Positions 56,081 through 63,065 of a stretch of DNA of 64,000 bases are shown piece after piece (the first letter of the stretch is position 1; the number at the start of each line of letters is the position of its first letter). Both the position numbers and the translations under genes were made by a program. The DNA is taken from NCBI RefSeq assembly GCF_002000245.1, contig NZ_MTCM01000001.1:2108001-2172000 (forward strand), given 5' to 3'. The notes under the pieces are model-generated. The model was not told the origin of the DNA and did not search any database. It worked only from the letters and a program-made list of their open reading frames with translations. The stretch is from Sphingobacterium sp. CZ-UAM. Its GTDB lineage: Bacteria; Bacteroidota; Bacteroidia; Sphingobacteriales; Sphingobacteriaceae.

Positions 56081-57421
56081 ATGTACAAAAAATTGCCATC
56101 AGAAAAGGAAGAAAAGATTTTAAACATCCCGAACCGTACAGAAGAGGTTCGGGATATAATCGAACGCATGCCTGTTACTTTTGCGAAGTATGTAACCTAT
56201 ATTGTTTGTGGGATTGTAAGCCTATTGCTATTTTTTGGCTATATTGTCAAATATCCTGACATCATAACCGGTGAGGTTACGATTTCTGCCCAACAAGCAC
56301 CATTACGACTAGTTGCAGCTCAAAATGGTAAGTTAAAATTCAATCAGTTAAAGTCACAACAGAAAGTTGAAATCGGACAGCTTGTAGCGTGGATAGATAA
56401 TCCGGCCAATCCAACATTGATTCAAGAAATTAAAGACAAAACAAAGGGGATCTCATTTTCAAATATAGGTGCGAAAAATTTGTATGAATCCCTACCAAAA
56501 AACTTAAATTTAGGTGACCTGACTTTACCCTATTCTTCTTTTTTATCAAGTTTAAAACAATTAGCAGACTATCAGAATCATCGTCTATTTGATAAGCAAG
56601 AGATCTCTTTATCCAAGATACTTCATGAACAACAACAGGCACTAAATACGCTTAAAGAAAAAGAGCTTATCAGTAATGAAAATTTCAAGTTGAATCGCAA
56701 ATTTTTAGAAAGAGATTCCATTCTCCTATCAAAAAAAGTAATAAGTCAGGCCGAATATGAAAAATCTTTGGCATCTAATTTAAATTCAACCGATCAACAA
56801 AAATCCTCTATCAGGAATACTGGGGTTGTCCGCGAGCAGATCAGCAATACTGAAAATTCTATCCAACAGAACAGAATTGCTAAAACAGAAAAGGAAATAC
56901 AGCTAGAACTCGAAGTTAATACCGCGTACAACAATTTAAATGATAAGATTGCACTTTGGGAGAAGCAATATTTAATCACAGCTCCAATGGGCGGTAAAAT
57001 TCAGTTTTTGAAATTTTGGAACGAAAATCAATTTGTACAAGCTGGAGAGCCCCTTTTTTCGATAGTTCCTGAAAAGAATGGTCTTTTAGGACAAGTTATG
57101 TTACCCATTTCCGGTGCAGGCAAAGTAAAAATAGGTCAGGAAGCCATCGTTAAGTTAGCGGACTATCCATACATGGAATATGGATACATAAAAGCAGTTG
57201 TCAATAATATCGGACTTGTCTCTAGTTCATTTCAATCAGGAGAAAAAGCTACAGATATTTATTTGATTACGATAAATTTTCCATCAGGGTTAACGACCAA
57301 CTACGGTACCTCCTTGGATTTTAAATTCGATACAAAAGGCACTGCGGAAATAATAACTAAAGACAGAAGATTAATAGAACGCTTTTTTGATAACCTGAGA
57401 TACATTGGCAATTCAAAATAA
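56081..57421 (+). CDS. HlyD-family adaptor of the C39 ABC exporter
   Basis: Periplasmic adaptor that completes the export machine with the ABC protein at 49679. The 446-residue protein has a cytosolic stretch of about 37 residues, one membrane helix (about 38-56), a lipoyl half-motif (LRLVAAQNGKLKFNQLKSQQ), a long coiled-coil region (about 150-290), the second lipoyl half (ITAPMGGKIQFLKFWNENQF) and a beta-barrel domain. This is the form that accompanies bacteriocin-type exporters in Bacteroidota. Its 5' end is duplicated in the orphan chimera at 53852. No TolC gene lies in the cluster, so it must use one from elsewhere. Confidence 0.92.
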   Translation: MYKKLPSEKEEKILNIPNRTEEVRDIIERMPVTFAKYVTYIVCGIVSLLLFFGYIVKYPDIITGEVTISAQQAPLRLVAAQNGKLKFNQLKSQQKVEIGQLVAWIDNPANPTLIQEIKDKTKGISFSNIGAKNLYESLPKNLNLGDLTLPYSSFLSSLKQLADYQNHRLFDKQEISLSKILHEQQQALNTLKEKELISNENFKLNRKFLERDSILLSKKVISQAEYEKSLASNLNSTDQQKSSIRNTGVVREQISNTENSIQQNRIAKTEKEIQLELEVNTAYNNLNDKIALWEKQYLITAPMGGKIQFLKFWNENQFVQAGEPLFSIVPEKNGLLGQVMLPISGAGKVKIGQEAIVKLADYPYMEYGYIKAVVNNIGLVSSSFQSGEKATDIYLITINFPSGLTTNYGTSLDFKFDTKGTAEIITKDRRLIERFFDNLRYIGNSK

Positions 57422-57677
57422 TAAGATGTCTTTCTGGGCTAGGATCAAAATATAGGCTCTCGTTAAAACATATGTTCCGTAAAATCTCTTTTTACCGGGG
57501 ATATTAAGTGTGCGTGATTGTATCGAAATAAAAGCGCAAGAGAGCGATTCTAATGACTTATCTATCTAATCCTAAATAATCTCGTCAATGCACGATATTA
57601 CTATTACGACTATTCTCTGCAAAATAAGGTTGAAACCATCCAAGGCATTAAAAAATAATCATATCCAAGGAAAACAA

Positions 57678-57854
57678 CTATTTTTGAGGAAAGGGTTTAT
57701 GTAGAATTTTAGCCTTTTTAAGCGTTTGCTGAATTTTGTAAAGACGTGTAGCCATTTCAAATCGTTCTTTATATGTACGGCTAAGGCCTTCCTTCAACAA
57801 AGCAATCTCAGATTCGCTAAATGACCTTGAGGCATTTTCTTTGTTACTATACAT
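57678..57854 (-). CDS. small basic protein, function unknown
   Basis: A 58-residue helical, basic protein: it opens MYSNKENASRSFSESEIALL and ends KKAKILHKPFPQK, with ERFEMATRLYKIQQTLKKAK in between. I recall similar short proteins in Sphingobacteriaceae, but no function. It lies 52 bases downstream of the BtrH-domain gene on the same strand. It has its own TATCTTTG box at 57886-57893, inside that spacer. Confidence 0.55.
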   Translation of the reverse strand: MYSNKENASRSFSESEIALLKEGLSRTYKERFEMATRLYKIQQTLKKAKILHKPFPQK

Positions 57855-57885
57855 AGTATAAACTTAGTTAAAAAGTATTTCTTTA

Positions 57886-57893
57886 CAAAGATA
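57886..57893 (-). promoter_or_regulatory. -7 promoter box TATCTTTG
   Basis: Minus-strand TAnnTTTG match about 30 bases before the ATG at 57854; a TTG at standard -33 spacing is lacking. Confidence 0.4.
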
Positions 57894-57906
57894 CATGATT
57901 ATTTGG

Positions 57907-58887
57907 TCATTCATTTAATGTGCTTAATATCTCCATAGCCTTTTTCTCTTTATCAGCTAGGATTTTGAGTATCTCCGAAGCCTGTTGCATGTACTCAATC
58001 CGAGCTGTCTCACCGATTTGATAAAATAAGTCTGAAACTGATTTCCATAACAAAGCTATTTCCACAAATTCTTGATAGGCCTCACGAAGTTGCTCAATCT
58101 GGAGCAGGTCATAACTTTCCTTTAGAAAATCGCGATATAAATTTCGAAACAGTGCGCCTCCGGTGCCGGCTTTTTCCATCAGATTAGCGGCCATTTTAAA
58201 TTCGGCGGCTATATCCTTGCTCCTATTGAACCATTTTATAAGCTCCTCACTGGCCTTCACAATTCCCTTGTAAGAAATATTTGTGATAGGCGGGTTCAGG
58301 TATTCGTTTGCATTGTTAACAATAGCGGTAATGACAGACTTTTTTAAGTCAAAATCTACACTCCTTCGCTGTATCGTGTAATATAAATTATTGGATGCCA
58401 TTGGCCCCTTCTCCGCTCTTGCTAAAGCCAGACTTTCGAGCGAGGTTTTGACTTTCCCACCCTGTTGCCGGGTATCGACCAAAAATGCATTTCGGTCGTC
58501 GTAACCATAGATCGCAACATAGTGTCCAGCGAAATGGAATGGATTTGTGAAATATTCAAGGTAGTAGGCGTCGAGTTTGAGTCCAACGATTTGCCCTGCA
58601 TCCAACAACTGTTTGACCTGTTTCCAGGCCTTTGCTTTCGAGCTGGTTTCCCTTACAGTAAGCTCGAGGTTGAGATGGTTACAGAGATTCTTTGTTAGTA
58701 GATCAGTCTTAATGCGTCCACCCAGAAAGGGGAAATCCATTGTTTTCATCTTCCAATAGATAAAACTAAGCCCCTCTCCGAGTCCAAAAAGCATGGGTTC
58801 GGAAAGTTCAATTCCAAGCTGCCGCAGTAATGTCCCTGTGGCTGTGGTTTCACAATGTTGTCCGTCAAACGGTTTTAGATTGTTCAT
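57907..58887 (-). CDS. BtrH N-terminal domain protein
   Basis: A 326-residue protein of the BtrH_N/DUF4872 type. The N-terminal half has a papain-like Cys-His arrangement: FDGQHCETTATGTLLRQLG (Cys12), NPFHFAGHYVAIYGYDDRNA (His) and FLVDTRQQGG (Asp). BtrH in butirosin synthesis transfers an acyl group from a carrier protein; other members are found in peptide natural-product clusters. The C-terminal half is helical. Its position beside a mini ABC system and a C39 exporter suggests a natural-product or peptide-processing role, which is inferred. Confidence 0.8.
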   Translation of the reverse strand: MNNLKPFDGQHCETTATGTLLRQLGIELSEPMLFGLGEGLSFIYWKMKTMDFPFLGGRIKTDLLTKNLCNHLNLELTVRETSSKAKAWKQVKQLLDAGQIVGLKLDAYYLEYFTNPFHFAGHYVAIYGYDDRNAFLVDTRQQGGKVKTSLESLALARAEKGPMASNNLYYTIQRRSVDFDLKKSVITAIVNNANEYLNPPITNISYKGIVKASEELIKWFNRSKDIAAEFKMAANLMEKAGTGGALFRNLYRDFLKESYDLLQIEQLREAYQEFVEIALLWKSVSDLFYQIGETARIEYMQQASEILKILADKEKKAMEILSTLNE

Positions 58888-59018
58888 GATATTTTCTTTT
58901 GCCTAAAATTATACGTGTGGACTGACATCTTTATGTCAACAGGCCCACTACTCAATAAAACAATAGGATTGTGTTAAAAATAACTAGGCAGACAAAAAAG
59001 CTGATGAAGCTATGGCAA

Positions 59019-59681
59019 TTAATCAGACATATTTAAATATTGATGCAATACAAGTTCATCTTTGCCATTAATCTTCAATAATGAACCTTCTTTCATTAGA
59101 TACATTTCATCGCTAAGCTCCATGACATCATGATAATAGTGATCAGAAATCAAAATCCCCTTAAATTCTCTCATGTGTTGAAGATGCTCCTTAAACAATT
59201 CGATATATAGTGGACTTAGCCCTACAAAAGGCTCATCAAAAAGTGAATAGCTCGCTTTTGAATATAAGATCAAAAGATTTTCAAATAGTCTGGCGAATCC
59301 AAGGGAAAGATTCTCAAACTTGAAATGAATATATTCCTGAATGATTGGAATTTCGGTCAAAGGTGAATCTTGAAGGCCAAAAAGTTCAATGCATCTACGA
59401 ACAGACAAGTTTTTGGGCACAAATCCATGTTGTGGCAGGTAGGTAATTTCCTTCGTAAGATACCCATGTTTAAAGACCTTTCCGTCACATTTCATAAAAG
59501 CAAAATCGGGCCTGCTGTTTCCAAAGACACAGTTCATTAAAGTTGATTTTCCGCTACCATTTCGCCCCAATATACCGACGATAGTATTGCTTGGCACCTG
59601 TAGATATACCCCCGAAAGTATTGCTCTCCCCCCTCGACTGAAAGAAAGGCTATCTATATATAAACTACGATCAGCACACAT
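59019..59681 (-). CDS. ABC transporter ATP-binding protein with degenerate signature motif
   Basis: A 220-residue single nucleotide-binding domain. Walker A is GRNGSGKST, the Q loop is TYLPQHGF, Walker B is SLFDEPFVGL and the switch His is in LISDHYYHD. The signature reads LSLGFARLFE instead of LSGGQ. Its start overlaps the upstream membrane-protein gene by 28 bases, so the two are translationally coupled. The tiny partner proteins suggest a minimal, perhaps peptide- or immunity-related, ABC system. Confidence 0.88.
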   Translation of the reverse strand: MCADRSLYIDSLSFSRGGRAILSGVYLQVPSNTIVGILGRNGSGKSTLMNCVFGNSRPDFAFMKCDGKVFKHGYLTKEITYLPQHGFVPKNLSVRRCIELFGLQDSPLTEIPIIQEYIHFKFENLSLGFARLFENLLILYSKASYSLFDEPFVGLSPLYIELFKEHLQHMREFKGILISDHYYHDVMELSDEMYLMKEGSLLKINGKDELVLHQYLNMSD

Positions 59682-59962
59682 AGGAAAAGATAAAATATGA
59701 GATCAATCAGGTAAATGCTACCAAGTATTTTTGTAGGAGAATATCCTATATTGCATAAAAAAAGCTTTTTTTTTCGAAGGTTAAAAACATATTCCGCGAG
59801 AATAGACAGCACCAGGCCAATTACTTTAAACCAAAAAAAGAGCACAAGTGAGACTGTCCCATGCCGCTCAACAAAGCCAGGCATTTGAAATACCAGACAG
59901 GCTGAAACAAACAAATTGAACAAGATAACAAAACTAAAGAATTGGAAGATCAGCTTTATCAT
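59654..59962 (-). CDS. small polytopic membrane protein, ABC partner
   Basis: A 102-residue protein with three hydrophobic helices (FFSFVILFNLFVSACLVF; VSLVLFFWFKVIGLVLSIL; IYLIDLIFYLFLCVLIVVYI) and a basic loop NLRKKKLFLCNIGYSP. It overlaps the ATPase gene by 28 bases and probably provides, alone or with the 41-residue peptide upstream, the membrane part of the system. It is too small for a standard ABC permease and I do not recognise the family. Confidence 0.65.
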   Translation of the reverse strand: MIKLIFQFFSFVILFNLFVSACLVFQMPGFVERHGTVSLVLFFWFKVIGLVLSILAEYVFNLRKKKLFLCNIGYSPTKILGSIYLIDLIFYLFLCVLIVVYI

Positions 59963-59979
59963 TACTCACCTTTTCTTGT

Positions 59980-60105
59980 TTAATGCGTACAATAATATAG
60001 CGACCGACCGAGTATTTCTCCAAAAAACATAGCCAATACCATCAATATAGCAAGGACACTTAATACAGTCAGTCCCTTGTCCCGCATGTCAATATTTATT
60101 TTCAT
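59980..60105 (-). CDS. 41-residue membrane peptide
   Basis: A short gene reading MKINIDMRDKGLTVLSVLAI, then LMVLAMFFGEILGRSLYYCT and H: a charged N-terminus, one hydrophobic helix and a short polar tail. It is 17 bases upstream of the 102-residue membrane-protein gene in the same direction, so the three form a compact operon (peptide, membrane protein, ATPase). It could be a small subunit of the ABC system or its substrate. Confidence 0.5.
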   Translation of the reverse strand: MKINIDMRDKGLTVLSVLAILMVLAMFFGEILGRSLYYCTH

Positions 60106-60460
60106 AATTGATTATAGGAGTCATTAAGTTACAAAAAATTATTTTCACTAGTAACGCTTTTAATTTTACCTCAGTTGATGATTCCTGAAGCTAAAATCAG
60201 TTTTTAAGGCAAAGTATCAATGGGAATGCTCTTCACCATGTTAGGTACAAATTAATAATAGCTTATTACCAACTTCTCAATTAACAGGGAAAATACAAGG
60301 GGTTAACAGGGGGTTAACAGGGGTATTAAAGGGGCAAATCCCTATTAACACCTTATTAATATACTGTAAAAATAGTGTTACTTCGCTTTTAATTGCGAAT
60401 CTGGTATTAACTTGGTAATAAGTTAGATACCAGCAATTATAAACAATAAAAACAAAGACT
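60106..60460. other. intergenic stretch with a G-run repeat
   Basis: 355 bases between divergent genes. It includes the G-quadruplex-like repeat at 60299-60334 and several TTATTA-type near repeats. No further coding sequence was seen. Confidence 0.5.
60299..60334 (+). repeat. tandem G-run repeat, potential G-quadruplex
   Basis: Four runs of at least four G residues: GGGG-TTAACA-GGGGG-TTAACA-GGGG-TATTAAA-GGGG, in otherwise AT-rich DNA, about 127 bases before the DUF6266 start. A fifth, shorter G run after TTAACA lies just upstream (about 60281-60289). Confidence 0.8.
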
Positions 60461-61096
60461 ATGGCGATTTTACAAAACGGGCCTAATGGTCCAATTACCG
60501 GAAAATTTGGCTCTGTTAGTGCGTATATATTAAATGGTCAAAATATTGTTCGCGGACCAAAAAGAAAACGCACTTCTCCACCAAGCGAGTCAGAACTCCT
60601 GAATAGAAAAAAGCAAAAAGTTGCCGGAAAATTTGCCGGTGACAATAGTAGGATACTTGATTTTGGTTACCAGTTTTTAGCCAAAAAAGGAAGTCGAATA
60701 GGGGCTTTCCAATTGGCTCAGCGCCATATTTTTAAAGAAGCCATAGAATTAGATTCGGAGAACAATCCTTTTGTCAACCCCGAGAAACTGGTCGTCTTTG
60801 CTGGACAGTTGACACCACTAACCAATTGCGAAGTTAGTCTTCACGGTGATACGATTGATCTCAAATGGACTTCTAATGGTCAATATGAGGATAACAGCTA
60901 CAAAATCAACCTGGCATTAGTGGGTTTAGAGGGTGAATCTCATTTAATGACATCAATCACCGAAGTGCAACAAGGAGCCTGTACATTACAGTTTAAAGGA
61001 ATAAGTCGAAAAAACTGCGATTACCACGTTTATGTCGGTATATGGAATACCCTATATGGCGATTTTTCAAACTCCACCTACTGCGGAGTAATATAG
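60461..61096 (+). CDS. DUF6266 family protein
   Basis: A 211-residue protein of the DUF6266 family, which occurs in multiple copies in Sphingobacteriaceae genomes. The N-terminal block (MAILQNGPNGPITGKFGSVS, then RGPKRKRTSPPSESELLNRK) is the conserved hallmark. The C-terminal half is a variable beta-rich domain. It has no signal peptide or membrane segment. Function is unknown. The proteins' resemblance to phage-like virion or decoration proteins is only a general impression. Confidence 0.85.
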   Translation: MAILQNGPNGPITGKFGSVSAYILNGQNIVRGPKRKRTSPPSESELLNRKKQKVAGKFAGDNSRILDFGYQFLAKKGSRIGAFQLAQRHIFKEAIELDSENNPFVNPEKLVVFAGQLTPLTNCEVSLHGDTIDLKWTSNGQYEDNSYKINLALVGLEGESHLMTSITEVQQGACTLQFKGISRKNCDYHVYVGIWNTLYGDFSNSTYCGVI

Positions 61097-61183
61097 CACA
61101 CGCGAAGCAACAATTGACCGTATGAAAACAGCTGGGACAGCTGACATAATCGTACACTGGTTGAAAGAGAGAAGATAAGCAAA

Positions 61184-61212
61184 AAAGCCAATCTCTTTTG
61201 GAGACTGGCTTT
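61184..61212 (-). terminator. terminator of nusB-DUF1573-yajC
   Basis: 12-bp stem AAAGCCAGTCTC / GAGATTGGCTTT (G-T wobble on the minus strand) followed by a T run, about 22 bases after the yajC stop. Confidence 0.82.
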
Positions 61213-61234
61213 GCTATTTTTTCAATAAAGACGC

Positions 61235-61555
61235 TTATGAAGCGCTTTTTTCAGTTGCGTTCGCAGCTTTTGAAGCATCTAAAGCAATTGCAGACTTGTC
61301 AAAACGGATTCTTACACCTGAACCGACATCTACCAGGAACGTAGTGTCAGATACCTCTACGATGCGTCCGTGGATACCTGCAGTGGTAACAACTTTAGCG
61401 TTTACGCCCAATTCTTCAATATATTTCTTATGATCTTTTTGCTTCTTCATCTGTGGTCTGATCATGAAGAAATAAAATACCACAATGATCAAAACCATTG
61501 GTAAAAAACTCATCATGCTACTGCCACCTGCTGCTTGTAATAATACTGTATTCAT
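61235..61555 (-). CDS. yajC: preprotein translocase subunit YajC
   Basis: Accessory subunit of the Sec translocon (SecDF-YajC). The 106-residue protein has one N-terminal membrane helix (MMSFLPMVLIIVVFYFFMIR), the conserved RPQMKKQKDHKKYIEELGVN, and the VVTTAGIHGRIVEVSDTTFL segment. Length and layout are standard. It lies 26 bases after the DUF1573 gene. A terminator follows, which separates it from the accessory region. Confidence 0.95.
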   Translation of the reverse strand: MNTVLLQAAGGSSMMSFLPMVLIIVVFYFFMIRPQMKKQKDHKKYIEELGVNAKVVTTAGIHGRIVEVSDTTFLVDVGSGVRIRFDKSAIALDASKAANATEKSAS

Positions 61556-61581
61556 CTGTTATTATATCGTTTAATAATGTG

Positions 61582-62043
61582 TTATTTTGGTAATACTTCA
61601 CCCTTTAGTTGAACAGTGGTCATACTGTTGGAAGCATTTGACTGGACCGTAATGATCTTTTGCTGCTTACCAACCTGTCCCTCACTCTTGAAAGTTACAT
61701 GGATATCTGATGTTTTTCCTGGTAAGATAGGGCTTTTTGAAAACTCAGGCTGTGTACAACCACAGGAAGCGGTCACTTTGGACAAAATAATCGGCGCATC
61801 CCCCGTATTCTTCAATACGAATGTGTGTTTTACTTCAGCGCCTTCTTTGACTTGCCCAAAATCAAAAGCCGATTCCGCAAATTCTACTTTACCCAATTTC
61901 GCCGCAGCGCTAGAAAGACTGTCTGTCGCTACAGCCGCTGGTCCTATCGTAGCGGCCTCCACTTTCTCTTTTTGTGCATTTCCGCAAGAAAAGAAAAGTA
62001 CCGATGCCAAAGCTAAAACTGAATATTTACTAAAGTTCTTCAT
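61582..62043 (-). CDS. DUF1573 domain lipoprotein
   Basis: A 153-residue exported protein with lipobox LFFSC, a linker of about 25 residues and one DUF1573 (immunoglobulin-like, HYDIN/ASPM-type) domain: FAESAFDFGQVKEGAEVKHT, VTASCGCTQPEFSKSPILPG and the final VQLKGEVLP. These proteins are common beside nusB and yajC in Bacteroidota. Function is unknown; it is probably located in the envelope. Confidence 0.92.
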   Translation of the reverse strand: MKNFSKYSVLALASVLFFSCGNAQKEKVEAATIGPAAVATDSLSSAAAKLGKVEFAESAFDFGQVKEGAEVKHTFVLKNTGDAPIILSKVTASCGCTQPEFSKSPILPGKTSDIHVTFKSEGQVGKQQKIITVQSNASNSMTTVQLKGEVLPK

Positions 62044-62057
62044 GTGTTGATTGATCT

Positions 62058-63005
62058 TTAATCCCTTAAACCACGACCCGCCTTCTGGATTCTTCCCTGT
62101 TGATTCAGGTCGCTTAATATTTTATCTAAGATACCATTAATAAATGTATTACTTTTCAATGTACTGAATACCTTAGAAATTTCAATATACTCATTTATTG
62201 TCACTTTCACAGGAATAGATGGAAAATTCACCAATTCGCATATTGCCATGCGCATCAAAAGAGTATCCATCAAAGCAATACGGTCTGATTCCCAGTTTTT
62301 TGTTTTCTCAGAAATCAGTTTCTGATACTCATTCGTATTACGGATGGTCTTACCCAACAAGGCAATGACATAATCGCTGTCATCATTCCAGTTTTGCGTG
62401 ATTTCGGCAAGTTTATTTTTACGCGGATCTTCCGAACTGAAGTTCTTAAAAGTTTTCGCGATCAACGCTTGCAACACTTCTTTATCGACAGGCCAGTTGA
62501 TAAATTTCTCCTCAAAAACCTGTTCGATAACCGGTGATTTGAGGATAATCTTTTTAAAGATATGTTTGATGATATCTTTTTCAGTACCTATCGAGCGGTC
62601 TTCTTGCTGTAGATATTCCAAATAGGCTTCAGAATCCTTTAATTGCAAAAATACCGTGCGCACGATCTCTGGATCAAAGCTCCATGAAATCTTATATTTT
62701 TTGACGCCCTCAGCATATTGCGGATTTTGTCTTAATGACTCAATAAAAGTATTTGTACTTAACTTGGTCGTTAAAGACAAGTCTTTTTCAGTTGGCAAAA
62801 ATTTGTTGGCTCTGCCTTCTGCGTCTATCAATACATAATCGGATACTTCATCCAATAGATTCAGTGTCCAGATATACATCTCGTAGACTTCATCCACATT
62901 TTTTAATAGTGCTTTTTCAAATGTTTTGATGTCTTTGTCTTCTGAAAGACTGTACGCATAAAGCGTTTGCACTACTTTTACCCTCAGGTGTCTCCTGTTT
63001 AACAT
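62058..63005 (-). CDS. nusB: transcription antitermination factor NusB
   Basis: RNA-binding antitermination factor. At 315 residues it is about twice the length of E. coli NusB (139); this long form is usual in Bacteroidota. It starts with MLNRRHLRVKVVQTLYAYSL and ends with the canonical block ALMDTLLMRMAICELVNFPS, then VKVTINEYIEISKVFST and FINGILDKIL. The middle 150 residues are an extra helical region. It is the first gene of the nusB-DUF1573-yajC operon. Confidence 0.95.
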   Translation of the reverse strand: MLNRRHLRVKVVQTLYAYSLSEDKDIKTFEKALLKNVDEVYEMYIWTLNLLDEVSDYVLIDAEGRANKFLPTEKDLSLTTKLSTNTFIESLRQNPQYAEGVKKYKISWSFDPEIVRTVFLQLKDSEAYLEYLQQEDRSIGTEKDIIKHIFKKIILKSPVIEQVFEEKFINWPVDKEVLQALIAKTFKNFSSEDPRKNKLAEITQNWNDDSDYVIALLGKTIRNTNEYQKLISEKTKNWESDRIALMDTLLMRMAICELVNFPSIPVKVTINEYIEISKVFSTLKSNTFINGILDKILSDLNQQGRIQKAGRGLRD

Positions 63006-63065
63006 AGTAATTTTAAAGAACGATTTTTTATAAACTAATAAATAAGAACGATTTTGGAAAGAAGA

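Larger units (their letters stand above)
55104..56197 (+). repeat. direct repeat copy 2
   Basis: Partner of 52861-53956. Offsets are constant (2243) from the toxin tail into the immunity gene, drop to 2240 after a one-codon difference, and become 2241 at the hlyD A run. Confidence 0.92.

Noticed and set aside
52861..56197. Composite transposon explanation for the duplicated 1.1-kb segments
   Set aside because: The repeats are coding parts of the toxin, immunity and hlyD genes; no transposase, terminal inverted repeats or target-site duplications were found.
57595..57652. Short coding-like tail NARYYYYDYSLQNKVETIQG after hlyD
   Set aside because: About 24 codons with no upstream frame; considered as a transposase relic, but there are no inverted repeats or IS features nearby.
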